This document shows, in pieces, positions 40,481 to 48,854 of a stretch of 64,000 bases of DNA. Made by a program: the position numbers and the translations under genes. The stretch lies in the IMG/VR virus record IMGVR_UViG_3300042564_002756, positions 1 to 64,000 of that record; one strand, 5' to 3'. Under the pieces are notes generated by a model. It was not told where the DNA came from and did no database searches. It saw nothing but the letters and a program-made list of their open reading frames with translations. The first letter of the stretch is position 1, and each line of letters opens with the position of its first letter. Source of the DNA: a virus.

Positions 40481-40844
40481 TTTTACTTGCTCCCATTAAA
40501 TTAGTAAGAAGGTGAATTACCGAATGTGTTGCTGCAACCCACGCAAACCCCACAAAACCGATAAGATAGATATGGTAAGATGATACCATGTAAAGGAGTG
40601 AAATTAAAACATTAATTCCGGCTGTATTTGCAACGATTACTTTTGACGCTGGCGGTGTTAATCCAAAACCAGAAAATGCAACACTAGCTCCTAGTGTTTG
40701 AATTGCAATTACTATACAGATCATTGCCATTACAATATAGAAAGGCCAAATAACTGCAAGTTGTTGAAATGCAAACACTGCACATAATTGAATAGTAGCA
40801 TTCAGATAAAAGAATACCTGTGAGTTTTGTTTTTGTTCTTCCAT
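40446..40844 (-). CDS. Four-span membrane protein
   Basis: 132 residues with about four hydrophobic segments (LNATIQLCAVFAFQQLAVIW; PFYIVMAMICIVIAI; VIVANTAGINVLISLLYMV; IYLIGFVGFAWVAATHSVI). Ends in an acidic/histidine tail. No family recognised. Confidence 0.6.
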   Translation of the reverse strand: MEEQKQNSQVFFYLNATIQLCAVFAFQQLAVIWPFYIVMAMICIVIAIQTLGASVAFSGFGLTPPASKVIVANTAGINVLISLLYMVSSYHIYLIGFVGFAWVAATHSVIHLLTNLMGASKNDSSSVHHDEK

Positions 40845-40872
40845 TTATTTTCTTTCTGGTAGAGAAGCGGCA

Positions 40873-41829
40873 TCAAGCCGCTTCTGCCATATCAACTGCA
40901 AGTTTCAGGGCATTGACCTTACGCTTTGCGTTACCACCGAACCAAGCGGAAGTCAGACGAGTATCTGCGGACCGACCAAGTTCGTGGTCCGTCATATAAG
41001 TTACGGCATTGAACATATTCCAGAAGGTGCCGGGACGAAACTCTGCGCCGGGCTGGTTTTCAACAAGTGCCAGAGCTTCCTCTGCGGTCCGAGAAAGTTC
41101 CTTGTCGTCCTTAGTCGACCGACCGAACACCTCACCGAAGTAAGTTTCCAGATCGGACTTCATGTAGGTCTTGGAACCAAGGAACTCTGCAGCATCCTTG
41201 AACTTTTCAACCTTGCGGTGAGACAAACCGAGAATTTCTTTGACACGTTCGGCATCAAACTGCGACCGGTGGTTGACACGAACCGATGGTTGGCCTTTTT
41301 CATTCAATGCAACAGCAATGGTGTTATTGCAGACCACCCGAGTCAAAACAAACTTCACGTCAATCGAGTTGCCGTAGAGGTGTGGGTTGGAGAACAACAG
41401 GTAACCTTTGACTTCATCACCACCAAAGAGAGTGAAACCATCACGGACATCAGCAAGAGCCCAGACAATTTTTCCGCCTTTCAGTGAACCGGCAGTATCC
41501 ATTGCCATGTCACCTTTATGAACAAAATCAGTAAAGAAGTCAAAAGCATCTTTGTTTTGGACGGGGTTCCAACCCTTGCCGACTTGTGTCAGGATCTTTC
41601 CGTCAGAGTCACGAATAAGTGCCTGCATACCGGTTTTGACTTTCTTGTCATTAAACTCGAAGAAAGTGTCGACCTTGCTGACGGTCCAGTCCAGACCAGC
41701 AGCTTTCATCATTTCGTCGGGGGTCATGTCATCGCCGACGGCGACACCCAGTCCGTGCCAGGGGAGACCTGCGGACTTGCGGTATGCCATTTGAGCTTGA
41801 CCGTTGATCATTTCGAGTTCGTGTGCCAT
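40873..41829 (-). CDS. DUF932 phage/plasmid-like protein
   Basis: 318 residues. AYRKSAGLPWHGLGVAVGDD, KVDTFFEFNDKKVKT, LLFSNPHLYGNSIDVKFVLT and RVVCNNTIAVAL are signature segments of DUF932 (TIGR03299), common in large phages and plasmids and sometimes linked to anti-restriction or recombination; function not established. Own early promoter at 41874-41902. The coding DNA is GC-richer than its flanks. Confidence 0.8.
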   Translation of the reverse strand: MAHELEMINGQAQMAYRKSAGLPWHGLGVAVGDDMTPDEMMKAAGLDWTVSKVDTFFEFNDKKVKTGMQALIRDSDGKILTQVGKGWNPVQNKDAFDFFTDFVHKGDMAMDTAGSLKGGKIVWALADVRDGFTLFGGDEVKGYLLFSNPHLYGNSIDVKFVLTRVVCNNTIAVALNEKGQPSVRVNHRSQFDAERVKEILGLSHRKVEKFKDAAEFLGSKTYMKSDLETYFGEVFGRSTKDDKELSRTAEEALALVENQPGAEFRPGTFWNMFNAVTYMTDHELGRSADTRLTSAWFGGNAKRKVNALKLAVDMAEAA

Positions 41830-41873
41830 GGTATAGTTCCTTTCGGTGTGTGTCTGTATCGGTTTATAGTTTG

Positions 41874-41902
41874 AATATAAACCGATTCTCCTGATATGTC
41901 AA
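41874..41902 (-). promoter_or_regulatory. Early promoter, upstream-half-site class
   Basis: TTGACA-17-TATATT with GAATCGGT inside the spacer next to TTTAT. Drives the DUF932 gene and possibly genes to its left. Confidence 0.68.
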
Positions 41903-41919
41903 CCATTATTTTGAAAAGA

Positions 41920-42480
41920 TTAATTACCTAGTTTCATAGGTTCTTCAAGTCCAGTCTCGAATGCGCCGTCTGCCCGCGCAGTTGAAACAATTTTATATTC
42001 TGCAAGATCAATACGAGGATAACCAGCCACCCCTAACCAAGTCCCTTGCCAGAAACTACCTAGGGATGTCTCATATACCCTTTTCTGGTCTGTGAGTTTG
42101 GTCTGTGCTGTCGTGAACTCGTTGCGTCCAGCTTCAATCATTCGCTGTAGTTGAACATATACAGTCGAGTCAATGGTTGGATTTTGTTCTTGAATCCACT
42201 GGAATACAGCCTGTGAACCATTTTCACCATATCGGCCCTCAAGAGCAGCGGTAACCACAGCAGATAGATCATCTCGCTGCATTGCAGGAACTTGAGCAGC
42301 TTCAGCGATCTTGTTGCCGTATTGCGCAAGAATATTTCTGTTATTCTCATACGTTGCTTTGATACTTTGTTCAAGACGGTTACCAGTGTTATATGCACTA
42401 ATGTAACTTCCGACACCAAGTGTAACTGCACCGCCGACGGTGACGGCAAGCACAACAGCGATAATAGTTCCAGTATTCAT
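41920..42480 (-). CDS. LemA-family protein
   Basis: 186 residues. One N-terminal membrane anchor (IIAVVLAVTVGGAVTLGVG), then YNTGNRLEQSIKATYENNRN, a Q-rich helix region and YETSLGSFWQGTWLGVAGYP typical of LemA helical-bundle proteins. Adjacent to a TPM-like membrane protein, the usual bacterial partner pairing (LemA with YgcG-like). Confidence 0.72.
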   Translation of the reverse strand: MNTGTIIAVVLAVTVGGAVTLGVGSYISAYNTGNRLEQSIKATYENNRNILAQYGNKIAEAAQVPAMQRDDLSAVVTAALEGRYGENGSQAVFQWIQEQNPTIDSTVYVQLQRMIEAGRNEFTTAQTKLTDQKRVYETSLGSFWQGTWLGVAGYPRIDLAEYKIVSTARADGAFETGLEEPMKLGN

Positions 42481-42494
42481 TTTCAGTTTTCTCC

Positions 42495-43595
42495 TTAAAA
42501 CCTGTTAGTTGGACGTGAGAAGTAATATGTAACCAATGGACTGATTACCAAGAGGATAATTGCAGCAATGATATACAGCCATGTTGGAGGTGGGATATCT
42601 TCTGCTAGATACTCGAAGTTGTCCATTGATTCTTCATCATAGTATTCCATTACTGAGAATTTGATAATATCATTGATTCGAGTTTTGTCAATAGTTTTTA
42701 AGTTCATAACTTCATCACGGATTGTAATATTCACCAGATCATTTTTGCTCCAGCTACGAACATCAACCCATTTAATGTTTTCACCATCAGCACCAATTAC
42801 AACAATCAAGTCATTAATATTATGTGCATCCCATGCTTGTGCTAGTCTTTCCGCCCAATCTGGATTTTGATTAGTAACAGCAATAATTGCGTTTGCTCCA
42901 GTTTTCCGAATGTCAGAGTTCACCTTTGCAAGTTCTTCATTCCATTTGTTTACAAAATCTGCGCTTGCGGGAATACCGAAATAGATTACTCTCCGAGCGT
43001 TATAGTAATCATAGATATCAGGATATGCAATTGGTGGCACATCTTCATACTTCTGGTTAAAGAGAGTACTCGACGCACCTTTAATGTAATTGGTATATGA
43101 TACGGATTGTGTTACTGGATCACCTACTTTAATTGAAGAAAATCGGGGCGGTGCTGTAGCGCCCTGTCGATCAACTCTACTAATTTCGTGTTCGGAAATT
43201 TCAGTTTTTACAAAATATTTAATTTCCCACGGATAAATTGAACGATATTGTGTCTTGTACTTTGGTGCACAGGTCCGGATTTTATTCACAGTAGTACACG
43301 TTTGTCCATTTCGAACTGATCTAGTGGTTTCATTTGTGCAGAAACTATCGGAATAGTCGCTCCAATTCTGATTACAAGATTCTTTTCTTGCATTCAATTT
43401 TGTCACAACACCATTAACCAATTTTTCGTCGACTGTCTGATAGTGACTTGATGCCATGACAAGAATACTCAATACCCCTGCAGTAATAGCAGCTTGAATA
43501 CCCATTTCAGACCATGAAAATTCATGTCGGAAAATAATCTTTCCAATAATAATCCAAGCAATTAAAGGGATGATAAAAAGAAATGTAATATACAT
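42495..43595 (-). CDS. Membrane protein with TPM/YgcG-like domain
   Basis: 366 residues. Two N-terminal spans (residues ~2-20 and ~30-47) and one near the C-terminus (~338-356). The middle segment NAIIAVTNQNPDWAERLAQA followed by DLIVVIGADGENIKW resembles the TPM (YgcG-type) domain, with a cysteine-containing loop before it (SFCTNET, QTCTTVNKIRTCAPK). The pairing with LemA supports the call. The domain would face the periplasm or the cytoplasm depending on topology. Confidence 0.5.
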   Translation of the reverse strand: MYITFLFIIPLIAWIIIGKIIFRHEFSWSEMGIQAAITAGVLSILVMASSHYQTVDEKLVNGVVTKLNARKESCNQNWSDYSDSFCTNETTRSVRNGQTCTTVNKIRTCAPKYKTQYRSIYPWEIKYFVKTEISEHEISRVDRQGATAPPRFSSIKVGDPVTQSVSYTNYIKGASSTLFNQKYEDVPPIAYPDIYDYYNARRVIYFGIPASADFVNKWNEELAKVNSDIRKTGANAIIAVTNQNPDWAERLAQAWDAHNINDLIVVIGADGENIKWVDVRSWSKNDLVNITIRDEVMNLKTIDKTRINDIIKFSVMEYYDEESMDNFEYLAEDIPPPTWLYIIAAIILLVISPLVTYYFSRPTNRF

Positions 43596-43894
43596 CAGTG
43601 AATGGCCTCCGAGATCATTGGTATAAGGTCAATTAGTTCATGAATATATTCTTTATAACCAGATTTAATTACATCCACGATATTTACATATTTGGTGTTT
43701 GTTTCGATGCAAATCACACCATATGTTTTATCTTTTTTTGGAAAATATTTTTCGATATAGTATTCTGCATCTTCTTCAGAATCAAAACCAGGTGCTTTGA
43801 TGATCGGAAAAACATTATGTTTAGCAAAGATAAAAATACCCTGGTAAACACCAAGAAATAGACCGAGTTCTTTTTCTACTACAAGATATCTCAT
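43595..43894 (-). CDS. Conserved T4-like small protein
   Basis: 99 residues. Begins RYLVVEKELGLFLGVYQGIF with a DSEEDAEYYIEKYFP helix typical of small phage proteins of unknown role. Overlaps the DUF2786 gene by ATGA and the membrane-protein gene by one base, so co-translated. Confidence 0.6.
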   Translation of the reverse strand: MRYLVVEKELGLFLGVYQGIFIFAKHNVFPIIKAPGFDSEEDAEYYIEKYFPKKDKTYGVICIETNTKYVNIVDVIKSGYKEYIHELIDLIPMISEAIH

Positions 43895-44649
43895 GCGAGA
43901 AGTTTTACACCTCCCTGAGGCCCATCGTGAACTTCGCGGTTAAACCGAACAGATTCTGCAGCCTTTTTACCAGCTTCAAAGGCAGAACCTCTACGGAAGG
44001 TCACACCTCCGCCACCACCTTTTCCAAGATTAGCAGTCACATCATTCTTGAAGGAAGTTTCAACAAGTTGCTTTTTCAAAACAACAAGCGATTTCCCGTT
44101 TGACTCGTCAATGTTTACCTTTTTCATATCAATCAGTCGATCACGGAGACGAATTGACATGCCGAGCTGAAATGTCGTCCGAGCTTTTGCCCGAGCACCT
44201 GCCGGCACAGTCCTAGAAAACTTTTTCCATTCCAATTCAACTGCAGCATCACAGATCTTGTAGATATATTCCGCAAGTTCAACATCGACTGAGTAACCGT
44301 AGAACATGATGTTTGATGTATACTTAGGTTTGGTATTTTTCTTGCCCATCTTGAAACCGTCGAACCCCTTCGAGTTCCAGACTTTGGTATCGGTGTAGGC
44401 TGCAATAGCAGAAGCAACAAATTTGTCAACCACCGAAAGGTTCTTTGAACCTTCATTGACATGTCGTTTGGAAAAATCACGAGCCGCTGCATTATTCTCT
44501 TTGATGTCTGCAAGTGTGACACCGTGTTCAGCCATAAGTTTGGATGCAATCGTCATTGCCGAAGCAGCTTCTGCTTCAGATGCACCGTTTGCCTCGGTCT
44601 TTTTCATGAGAGCAGAGATTTTGGCGCGAATCTTATCAACGTTAGACAT
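43891..44649 (-). CDS. DUF2786 protein
   Basis: 252 residues from ATG 44649. GAAAGGAAC lies just upstream of this ATG; the ATG at 44664 would place that ribosome-binding site inside coding sequence. NVDKIRAKISALMKKTEANG and SAMTIASKLMAEHGVTLADI are the DUF2786 signature, followed by the DUF7168-like metal-free domain. Glycine-rich segment GKGGGGGVTFRRGSAFEAGK near the end. Function unknown; common in large phages. Confidence 0.75.
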   Translation of the reverse strand: MSNVDKIRAKISALMKKTEANGASEAEAASAMTIASKLMAEHGVTLADIKENNAAARDFSKRHVNEGSKNLSVVDKFVASAIAAYTDTKVWNSKGFDGFKMGKKNTKPKYTSNIMFYGYSVDVELAEYIYKICDAAVELEWKKFSRTVPAGARAKARTTFQLGMSIRLRDRLIDMKKVNIDESNGKSLVVLKKQLVETSFKNDVTANLGKGGGGGVTFRRGSAFEAGKKAAESVRFNREVHDGPQGGVKLLA

Positions 44650-44677
44650 GTCAGTTCCTTTCATACCTTATATTTTG

Positions 44678-44706
44678 AGTATAAACTGATTCTATTGTCG
44701 TGTCAA
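44678..44706 (-). promoter_or_regulatory. Early promoter, upstream-half-site class
   Basis: TTGACA-17-TATACT with GAATCAGT in the spacer. The TGA inside TTGACA is the stop of the gene at 44703. Confidence 0.72.
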
Positions 44707-45098
44707 CTAGAAAAAAGTGAAAGTACACCAAGAATTACAAATATCCAAAAAAACCACACCCACATTGGAGTTTTTCCATGGACATTTGGAATTACAGTAT
44801 TTGTCACTTTTGTAACTACAGTTAAATTTGGATTCACTGTACTTTGTATACTATAACAGTTTTTACATGACCAAACTGTCTTTTTTCTGCTATATGTTCT
44901 TTGTCCGCTATTAAAACCTGCTCTATTTATTGCTCGTTGCGATGCTTTATCACCAAGTCCAGAACCTAAATATGTCCAGCCAGATACTGTTGCCTGGCTT
45001 TTACCTGTTTCTTCGTAGATTTCTTCTTTATTCATTAGTGGTTGTGCTCTCTTAGCGCCACACTTATGACAAGTTTTATTTGCATATTTTACTGTCAT
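44703..45098 (-). CDS. Zinc-ribbon membrane protein
   Basis: 131 residues from ATG 45098 (GGAAG eight bases upstream). Residues with CHKC and CKNC form a two-knuckle zinc ribbon, followed by a C-terminal membrane span (MWVWFFWIFVILGVLSLF). Probably cytoplasmic ribbon with a membrane tail. Its TGA stop lies in the -35 of the next promoter. Confidence 0.65.
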   Translation of the reverse strand: MTVKYANKTCHKCGAKRAQPLMNKEEIYEETGKSQATVSGWTYLGSGLGDKASQRAINRAGFNSGQRTYSRKKTVWSCKNCYSIQSTVNPNLTVVTKVTNTVIPNVHGKTPMWVWFFWIFVILGVLSLFSS

Positions 45099-45667
45099 TA
45101 TACAGCTTCCTTTACTTTGAACCAATCGGGAATTGGCCGCTTGGTCCAAGCCATTCGGAACCGTTCTTGTTTCGTTTGATAGAATGCACGATAAGAACCA
45201 ACAACATCATTTGGATTCATACATTCTGGATTTGATTTCATTGCAAGCGGTTTGTTTGTAAGATATCCAACGGGAATATTCCGAGGAAGTTGCTTCAATC
45301 TATCACGGAGAAGTTTATCGGTGGAATGAATTTTACCATACCTATAAGTATATTCATCACAGAGAGCAGTAAAATGAATCCAATGCCATGTGTAATTATT
45401 ATTGGACTTCATGGTCCACACCGTGCAGGGATGATAAATATGCACAGCTTTGTAAAGAACTTGTTCCATATCTGAATCAGGATGGATCCATTTCTTTGAA
45501 ATACGTTTTCCAGAATTTGAAGGCCCAGTAGTTGCAGTACCATCCAGCATTCTATGTGCGGTGGAAAGCATTTGTGCGCTTTCCACTACCATTTTGCCAC
45601 CAGCATGCTTGTTACAAAGCAGCTGAGCAGCTTTTACAGGATCTTTATCCAACACAAAGATATTCAT
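45098..45667 (-). CDS. Conserved phage protein (pyrimidine-dimer-glycosylase-like)
   Basis: 189 residues. NIFVLDKDPVKAAQLLCNKH and MVVESAQMLSTAHRMLDG, PCTVW and a C-terminal KRPIPDWF form a widely conserved phage family annotated as pyrimidine dimer DNA glycosylase-like. Catalysis was not established by me. The ATG overlaps the next small gene's stop (ATGA). Confidence 0.55.
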   Translation of the reverse strand: MNIFVLDKDPVKAAQLLCNKHAGGKMVVESAQMLSTAHRMLDGTATTGPSNSGKRISKKWIHPDSDMEQVLYKAVHIYHPCTVWTMKSNNNYTWHWIHFTALCDEYTYRYGKIHSTDKLLRDRLKQLPRNIPVGYLTNKPLAMKSNPECMNPNDVVGSYRAFYQTKQERFRMAWTKRPIPDWFKVKEAV

Positions 45668-45822
45668 TTCTTCAGTTTTCCCAGCAGTTCCAATTCATAT
45701 TCTTTGGCAAGTTGACTGGCAAGAAAAAGAAGTTCTCCGGAGACTTCGTGAATTGAAAGTTCCTCGTGAAAAATTTTATGAACGATTTTTTTTAATTCTT
45801 CTGAAATTGTATACTTATCCAT
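45664..45822 (-). CDS. Small charged protein
   Basis: 52 residues (MDKYTISEELKKIVHKIFHE to LLGKLKK). Two amphipathic helices, no recognised family. Two bases after the upstream gene stop and ATGA overlap with the downstream start. Confidence 0.55.
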   Translation of the reverse strand: MDKYTISEELKKIVHKIFHEELSIHEVSGELLFLASQLAKEYELELLGKLKK

Positions 45823-45824
45823 GG

Positions 45825-46232
45825 TCAGTCCATCCGCGAGCCAGAGTAAGATTTCAGTCCGTTTGCACGGAGAACCTCTGCAAATGCACGAGCATAGGTT
45901 TCTTTTTTCTGCATGGACTGATTGAACTCCGAGATCCAGAGTTGATAACTTTTCTCGTAATCATTTTTACGGAAACCGAAGCGTTCGAGGATCTTACGCT
46001 CCTCTTTACCGGCACGAGTGTTACCTTTATTGACAGGATACACGTCAACCCAAGCAAATCCACAAACCCCGTCAGCAACATAATGCATCGGTTTGGTGCG
46101 GTCAATCACATTCGAGAACAGAGAGGTCTCTTGACCGACAATCATCGGGACAACATTGAGTTTTTCAACGGCCGCCATACCTGCGGCATTTGCTTTTTTG
46201 CAGATCAGTTCGAAAGTTTCGAGGTCAAGCAT
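45825..46232 (-). CDS. Conserved hypothetical phage protein
   Basis: 135 residues. DGVCGFAWVDVYPVNKGNTR followed by an Arg/Lys-rich helical tail (KEERKILERFGF). Own early promoter (46261-46289). Not recognised. Confidence 0.6.
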   Translation of the reverse strand: MLDLETFELICKKANAAGMAAVEKLNVVPMIVGQETSLFSNVIDRTKPMHYVADGVCGFAWVDVYPVNKGNTRAGKEERKILERFGFRKNDYEKSYQLWISEFNQSMQKKETYARAFAEVLRANGLKSYSGSRMD

Positions 46233-46260
46233 GATAGTTCCTTTGTTACCTTATAGAATC

Positions 46261-46289
46261 AGTATAAACTAGTTGAAAACATTTGTCAA
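46261..46289 (-). promoter_or_regulatory. Early promoter, standard cassette
   Basis: TTGACA-17-TATACTGATTCTATAAGG, upstream of the 45825 gene. Its TGA serves as stop for the gene at 46286. Confidence 0.75.
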
Positions 46290-46537
46290 CCAAGAGATAC
46301 GCGCCGCTTATAAGTTTTCCGTTGATGTTTAGGAGAACTTACATTAGCTTGAGCATTTTGGATTGCATGACGGATGATCCGAATTTCAAGATCACTCAAT
46401 TTATATTCTCTCTTCGCTACTTCGAGCCGAACTGCAAGCGCAGATGCTGCATTTGCAATTATGTCATTTGCATCTTTCTCTGCAATATTATAAAGAGGAA
46501 TGAGAATTTTACGAGCTTGGATATCATTGATGCGCAT
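46286..46537 (-). CDS. Small hypothetical protein
   Basis: 83 residues, helical (NDIQARKILIPLYNIAEKDA; ASALAVRLEVAKREYKLSDL) with a basic tail (KHQRKTYKRRVSLG). No family seen. Confidence 0.55.
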   Translation of the reverse strand: MRINDIQARKILIPLYNIAEKDANDIIANAASALAVRLEVAKREYKLSDLEIRIIRHAIQNAQANVSSPKHQRKTYKRRVSLG

Positions 46538-46569
46538 CAGGTGTCCTTTCAGGTTAACCTTATAGAATC

Positions 46570-46598
46570 AGTATAAACCATTTGAAAGCAAATGTCAA
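46570..46598 (-). promoter_or_regulatory. Early promoter, standard cassette
   Basis: TTGACA-17-TATACTGATTCTATAAGG upstream of the 46286 gene. Confidence 0.75.
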
Positions 46599-46601
46599 CA
46601 A

Positions 46602-46913
46602 TTATGTGTGTTCTACAAACTTAATTCCAGCAGCCTCGATTGCACTTCGGCAAACAGGGCAAGGTTTTGCATTCTTCTCCTCGCCTTCTTTATCAAACCG
46701 CATCACGACAATCTTATGTGCACTATCCAGCTTTCTGCAGAGTGCAATTGCGTGAATTTCGGCATGTAGAAATTGCTTGTCAGGAAGACCGACTTTGCAT
46801 GCATGATGATTTTGGAGCGGGTGAGTTTTCACATAACTGTTCTTTCCAATCGAAAGAACTTTACCACGTTTATCATAGATAATGGCAGTAATATCGAATC
46901 GGGCTTTAGTCAT
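46602..46913 (-). CDS. Cytidine/dCMP deaminase-fold protein
   Basis: 103 residues. HAEIHA (His 50, Glu 52) and PCPVC (Cys 85 and Cys 88) form a zinc deaminase active site, with the usual spacing. Short compared with typical dCMP deaminases, and no nucleotide-binding loop recognised, so it may be a minimal cytidine deaminase or a relative acting on a modified base. Overlaps the next gene by 8 bp. Confidence 0.65.
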   Translation of the reverse strand: MTKARFDITAIIYDKRGKVLSIGKNSYVKTHPLQNHHACKVGLPDKQFLHAEIHAIALCRKLDSAHKIVVMRFDKEGEEKNAKPCPVCRSAIEAAGIKFVEHT

Positions 46914-47181
46914 TGATCAGCAGGGCCTTCAGTTGCTTCAGGCCAGGAGTAACACAGTCAAAGCGGAGACCGGCGACTTCTTCAGCACAACGGTCAAACC
47001 CAACAAAAGCAAAAACAGCAGGTTTGCCGGTTTTCTGAGAAATGACAGTAAAACCGTAATCGGCTGCATCGTCATAAACACGCTCTAGTTTGGGATCACC
47101 AAGACATGAAAGTTCAGCAACAAACACGTTATTCTTGAACGAAAACTTCGAGGACGAGATCGGAGTGGGGTTCAGTAGCAT
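46906..47181 (-). CDS. Small hypothetical protein
   Basis: 91 residues (LLNPTPISSSKFSFKNNVFV). Alternating strands and helices; a Cys at 26, 70 and 76. Overlaps the deaminase-like gene start by 8 bp. No family seen. Confidence 0.55.
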   Translation of the reverse strand: MLLNPTPISSSKFSFKNNVFVAELSCLGDPKLERVYDDAADYGFTVISQKTGKPAVFAFVGFDRCAEEVAGLRFDCVTPGLKQLKALLIND

Positions 47182-47209
47182 TGTATTTCCTTTGTTACCT
47201 TATAGAATC

Positions 47210-47238
47210 AGTATAAACTATTCACAGGTTACTGTCAA
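47210..47238 (-). promoter_or_regulatory. Early promoter, standard cassette
   Basis: TTGACA-17-TATACTGATTCTATAAGG; TGA in the -35 is the stop of the gene at 47235. Confidence 0.75.
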
Positions 47239-47618
47239 CACACAAGTTCGTCAAAGGTTTCCTTCATGTCGTAAGGTAGACCCAGTTCAAAGCAAATATA
47301 TGAACCACCATACCACTTGTCATTTTCAGAAAGGTCCATGGATTCGACAAGCCAACGGATCGCAGTCTCACGACTCGAAGCTCCCATATTCATAAGGAGT
47401 TCGATCCGACCTTCGAACCGCTTGACTGCGGCTGCCTGTTCACTCCGCTCACGTGCGGCTTCCCACTCAAGTTCAACGAGCAGAGAATCCCATGTAGACT
47501 GCTTATCTGCATCGGAAGATGCAGTCCACATTTCCCACCACACAGAATAAGGGCGATAACCGCGAGCATCTTTGTGGAGATCAGAGACAATGGATTCGTC
47601 GAAGGTATATACAGTCAT
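47235..47618 (-). CDS. Hypothetical protein, acidic helical
   Basis: 127 residues, many Trp and Glu (SVWWEMWTASSDADKQSTWD; LLVELEWEAARERSEQAA). No recognised domain. Confidence 0.55.
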   Translation of the reverse strand: MTVYTFDESIVSDLHKDARGYRPYSVWWEMWTASSDADKQSTWDSLLVELEWEAARERSEQAAAVKRFEGRIELLMNMGASSRETAIRWLVESMDLSENDKWYGGSYICFELGLPYDMKETFDELVC

Positions 47619-47647
47619 GATCGGTTCCTTTGTTACCGTATAGAATC

Positions 47648-47676
47648 AGTATAAACTATTTGAAAACATTTGTCAA
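47648..47676 (-). promoter_or_regulatory. Early promoter, standard cassette
   Basis: TTGACA-17-TATACTGATTCTATACGG; drives the 47235 gene; its TGA is the stop of the HD gene. Confidence 0.75.
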
Positions 47677-48119
47677 CCGTTAAGTTTTGCTTTAATTTCA
47701 AGGAAGAACGTGTGGTACTTTGTCATTCGTTCAATGTCCTTAGGTGTCACACCCTTGAGTCGGCGGATATCAGTATTATGAGTCAAGTCTGCCATCTTGA
47801 CAATCATTGCATCTTTGCTCGAGAATACACCTTCTTTGTATTCTTCGTAGGATTGACCACGTTGTTTGGTGAGCAGTCGGACCGCATCAATGATTCGATC
47901 ATTCATACCTGCTTCACGCAATTCAATGTATGTGATCCTTGTATCTTCCACAACGTCGTGAAGAAGTGCAACACACTGAAGTTCTTCTTCAGCACTTTCA
48001 AGGAGACCCATTACAGCGAACGGGTGTAGAATGTAAGGATTACCACCTTTGTCGAATTGCCCGTGATGGGCATTTGTTGCAATGTGGATGGCGGCGGAGA
48101 GCATTTCACCACGTTTCAT
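47673..48119 (-). CDS. HD-domain (p)ppGpp hydrolase-like protein
   Basis: 148 residues. HGQFDKGGNPYILHP (His 19, His 32), ALLHDVVEDT with the HDxxED metal residues (His 54, Asp 55, Glu 58, Asp 59) and IVKMADLTHN (Asp 111) match the SpoT/MESH1-type small hydrolases. All metal residues are present. It would degrade ppGpp or a related NTP derivative, countering the stringent response or a toxic alarmone. Confidence 0.75.
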   Translation of the reverse strand: MKRGEMLSAAIHIATNAHHGQFDKGGNPYILHPFAVMGLLESAEEELQCVALLHDVVEDTRITYIELREAGMNDRIIDAVRLLTKQRGQSYEEYKEGVFSSKDAMIVKMADLTHNTDIRRLKGVTPKDIERMTKYHTFFLEIKAKLNG

Positions 48120-48155
48120 GATTTAGCCTTTCAGTTGAAGTTACCTTATAGAATC

Positions 48156-48184
48156 AGTATAAACTATACAAAGGATAATGTCAA
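48156..48184 (-). promoter_or_regulatory. Early promoter, standard cassette
   Basis: TTGACA-17-TATACTGATTCTATAAGG upstream of the HD hydrolase gene. Confidence 0.75.
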
Positions 48185-48187
48185 CCA

Positions 48188-48391
48188 TTACCACCTCTTT
48201 GTGATAACATTGTCACCACAATTTCCACAAGTAAAGCCCTCTGCACCGTCTGGACCATCTGGCCCGCCACCATAGTCCGTCCCAGACCAAAGTGTTCGGA
48301 CTTCATTCGGTGTATATTCATTGATAGCACTGCATTTCTGGCATGTTGCTTGTTTTAGTACCTTGGGATTAAATCCAACTACTTTTGCCAT
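48188..48391 (-). CDS. Small zinc-ribbon protein
   Basis: 67 residues. CQKC and CGNC separated by ~35 residues form a zinc ribbon; ends in KRW. Possibly nucleic acid- or protein-binding; function unknown. Confidence 0.6.
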   Translation of the reverse strand: MAKVVGFNPKVLKQATCQKCSAINEYTPNEVRTLWSGTDYGGGPDGPDGAEGFTCGNCGDNVITKRW

Positions 48392-48402
48392 TATTTTATC
48401 CT

Positions 48403-48789
48403 TTATGCCATAATATTATCAAGGTTCATTTCAACTTCCTCAAAGCGAGGCCGAGATTGCCGACCTGCAGCATAGAACCAAACTGCACCATCAAAAAGAT
48501 AGAGATAATCAGCTCCAGCGTGATTATAACCACACTTCATGTAGACCTTTACCGAAGCATAAACAACAGGTTTTTCATTTTTGTGAACGGAAGATTCAAT
48601 CGAGGCATTGAGATTTTCATTCAGCGCGGACAAGTAACCTGATTCGGCAACTGCACGAGCCCGATTGGGACTGTTATAATTGTCAACGAGTGTGCGCCCG
48701 TTACCTTCAAGATAGCCATCATAGTGGCAATATGTTGCGGTCACCGAGCCGTCTTCATTCACAATACCGATCATCGAGGGAGTACCCAT
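48403..48789 (-). CDS. Conserved hypothetical phage protein
   Basis: 128 residues. MIGIVNEDGSVTATYCHYDG and LEGNGRTLVDNYNSP; the phage family with 'YCHYDGY' recurs in large phages. Beta-rich; no motif for a reaction. Own early promoter (48823-48851). Confidence 0.6.
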   Translation of the reverse strand: MGTPSMIGIVNEDGSVTATYCHYDGYLEGNGRTLVDNYNSPNRARAVAESGYLSALNENLNASIESSVHKNEKPVVYASVKVYMKCGYNHAGADYLYLFDGAVWFYAAGRQSRPRFEEVEMNLDNIMA

Positions 48790-48822
48790 AGTATAGTTCC
48801 TTTCAAGTTACCTTATAGAATC

Positions 48823-48851
48823 AGTATAAACTATTTGAAAGCAGTTGTCAA
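48823..48851 (-). promoter_or_regulatory. Early promoter, standard cassette
   Basis: TTGACA-17-TATACTGATTCTATAAGG upstream of the 48403 gene. Confidence 0.75.
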
Positions 48852-48854
48852 CCA

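Noticed and set aside
40984-41487. Plus-strand open frame opposite DUF932
   Set aside because: DUF932 on the other strand has a clear family match, promoter and ribosome-binding site.
45290-46256. Several plus-strand frames opposite 45098-46232
   Set aside because: Antisense shadows without ribosome-binding sites; minus-strand genes chain with ATGA overlaps and promoters.
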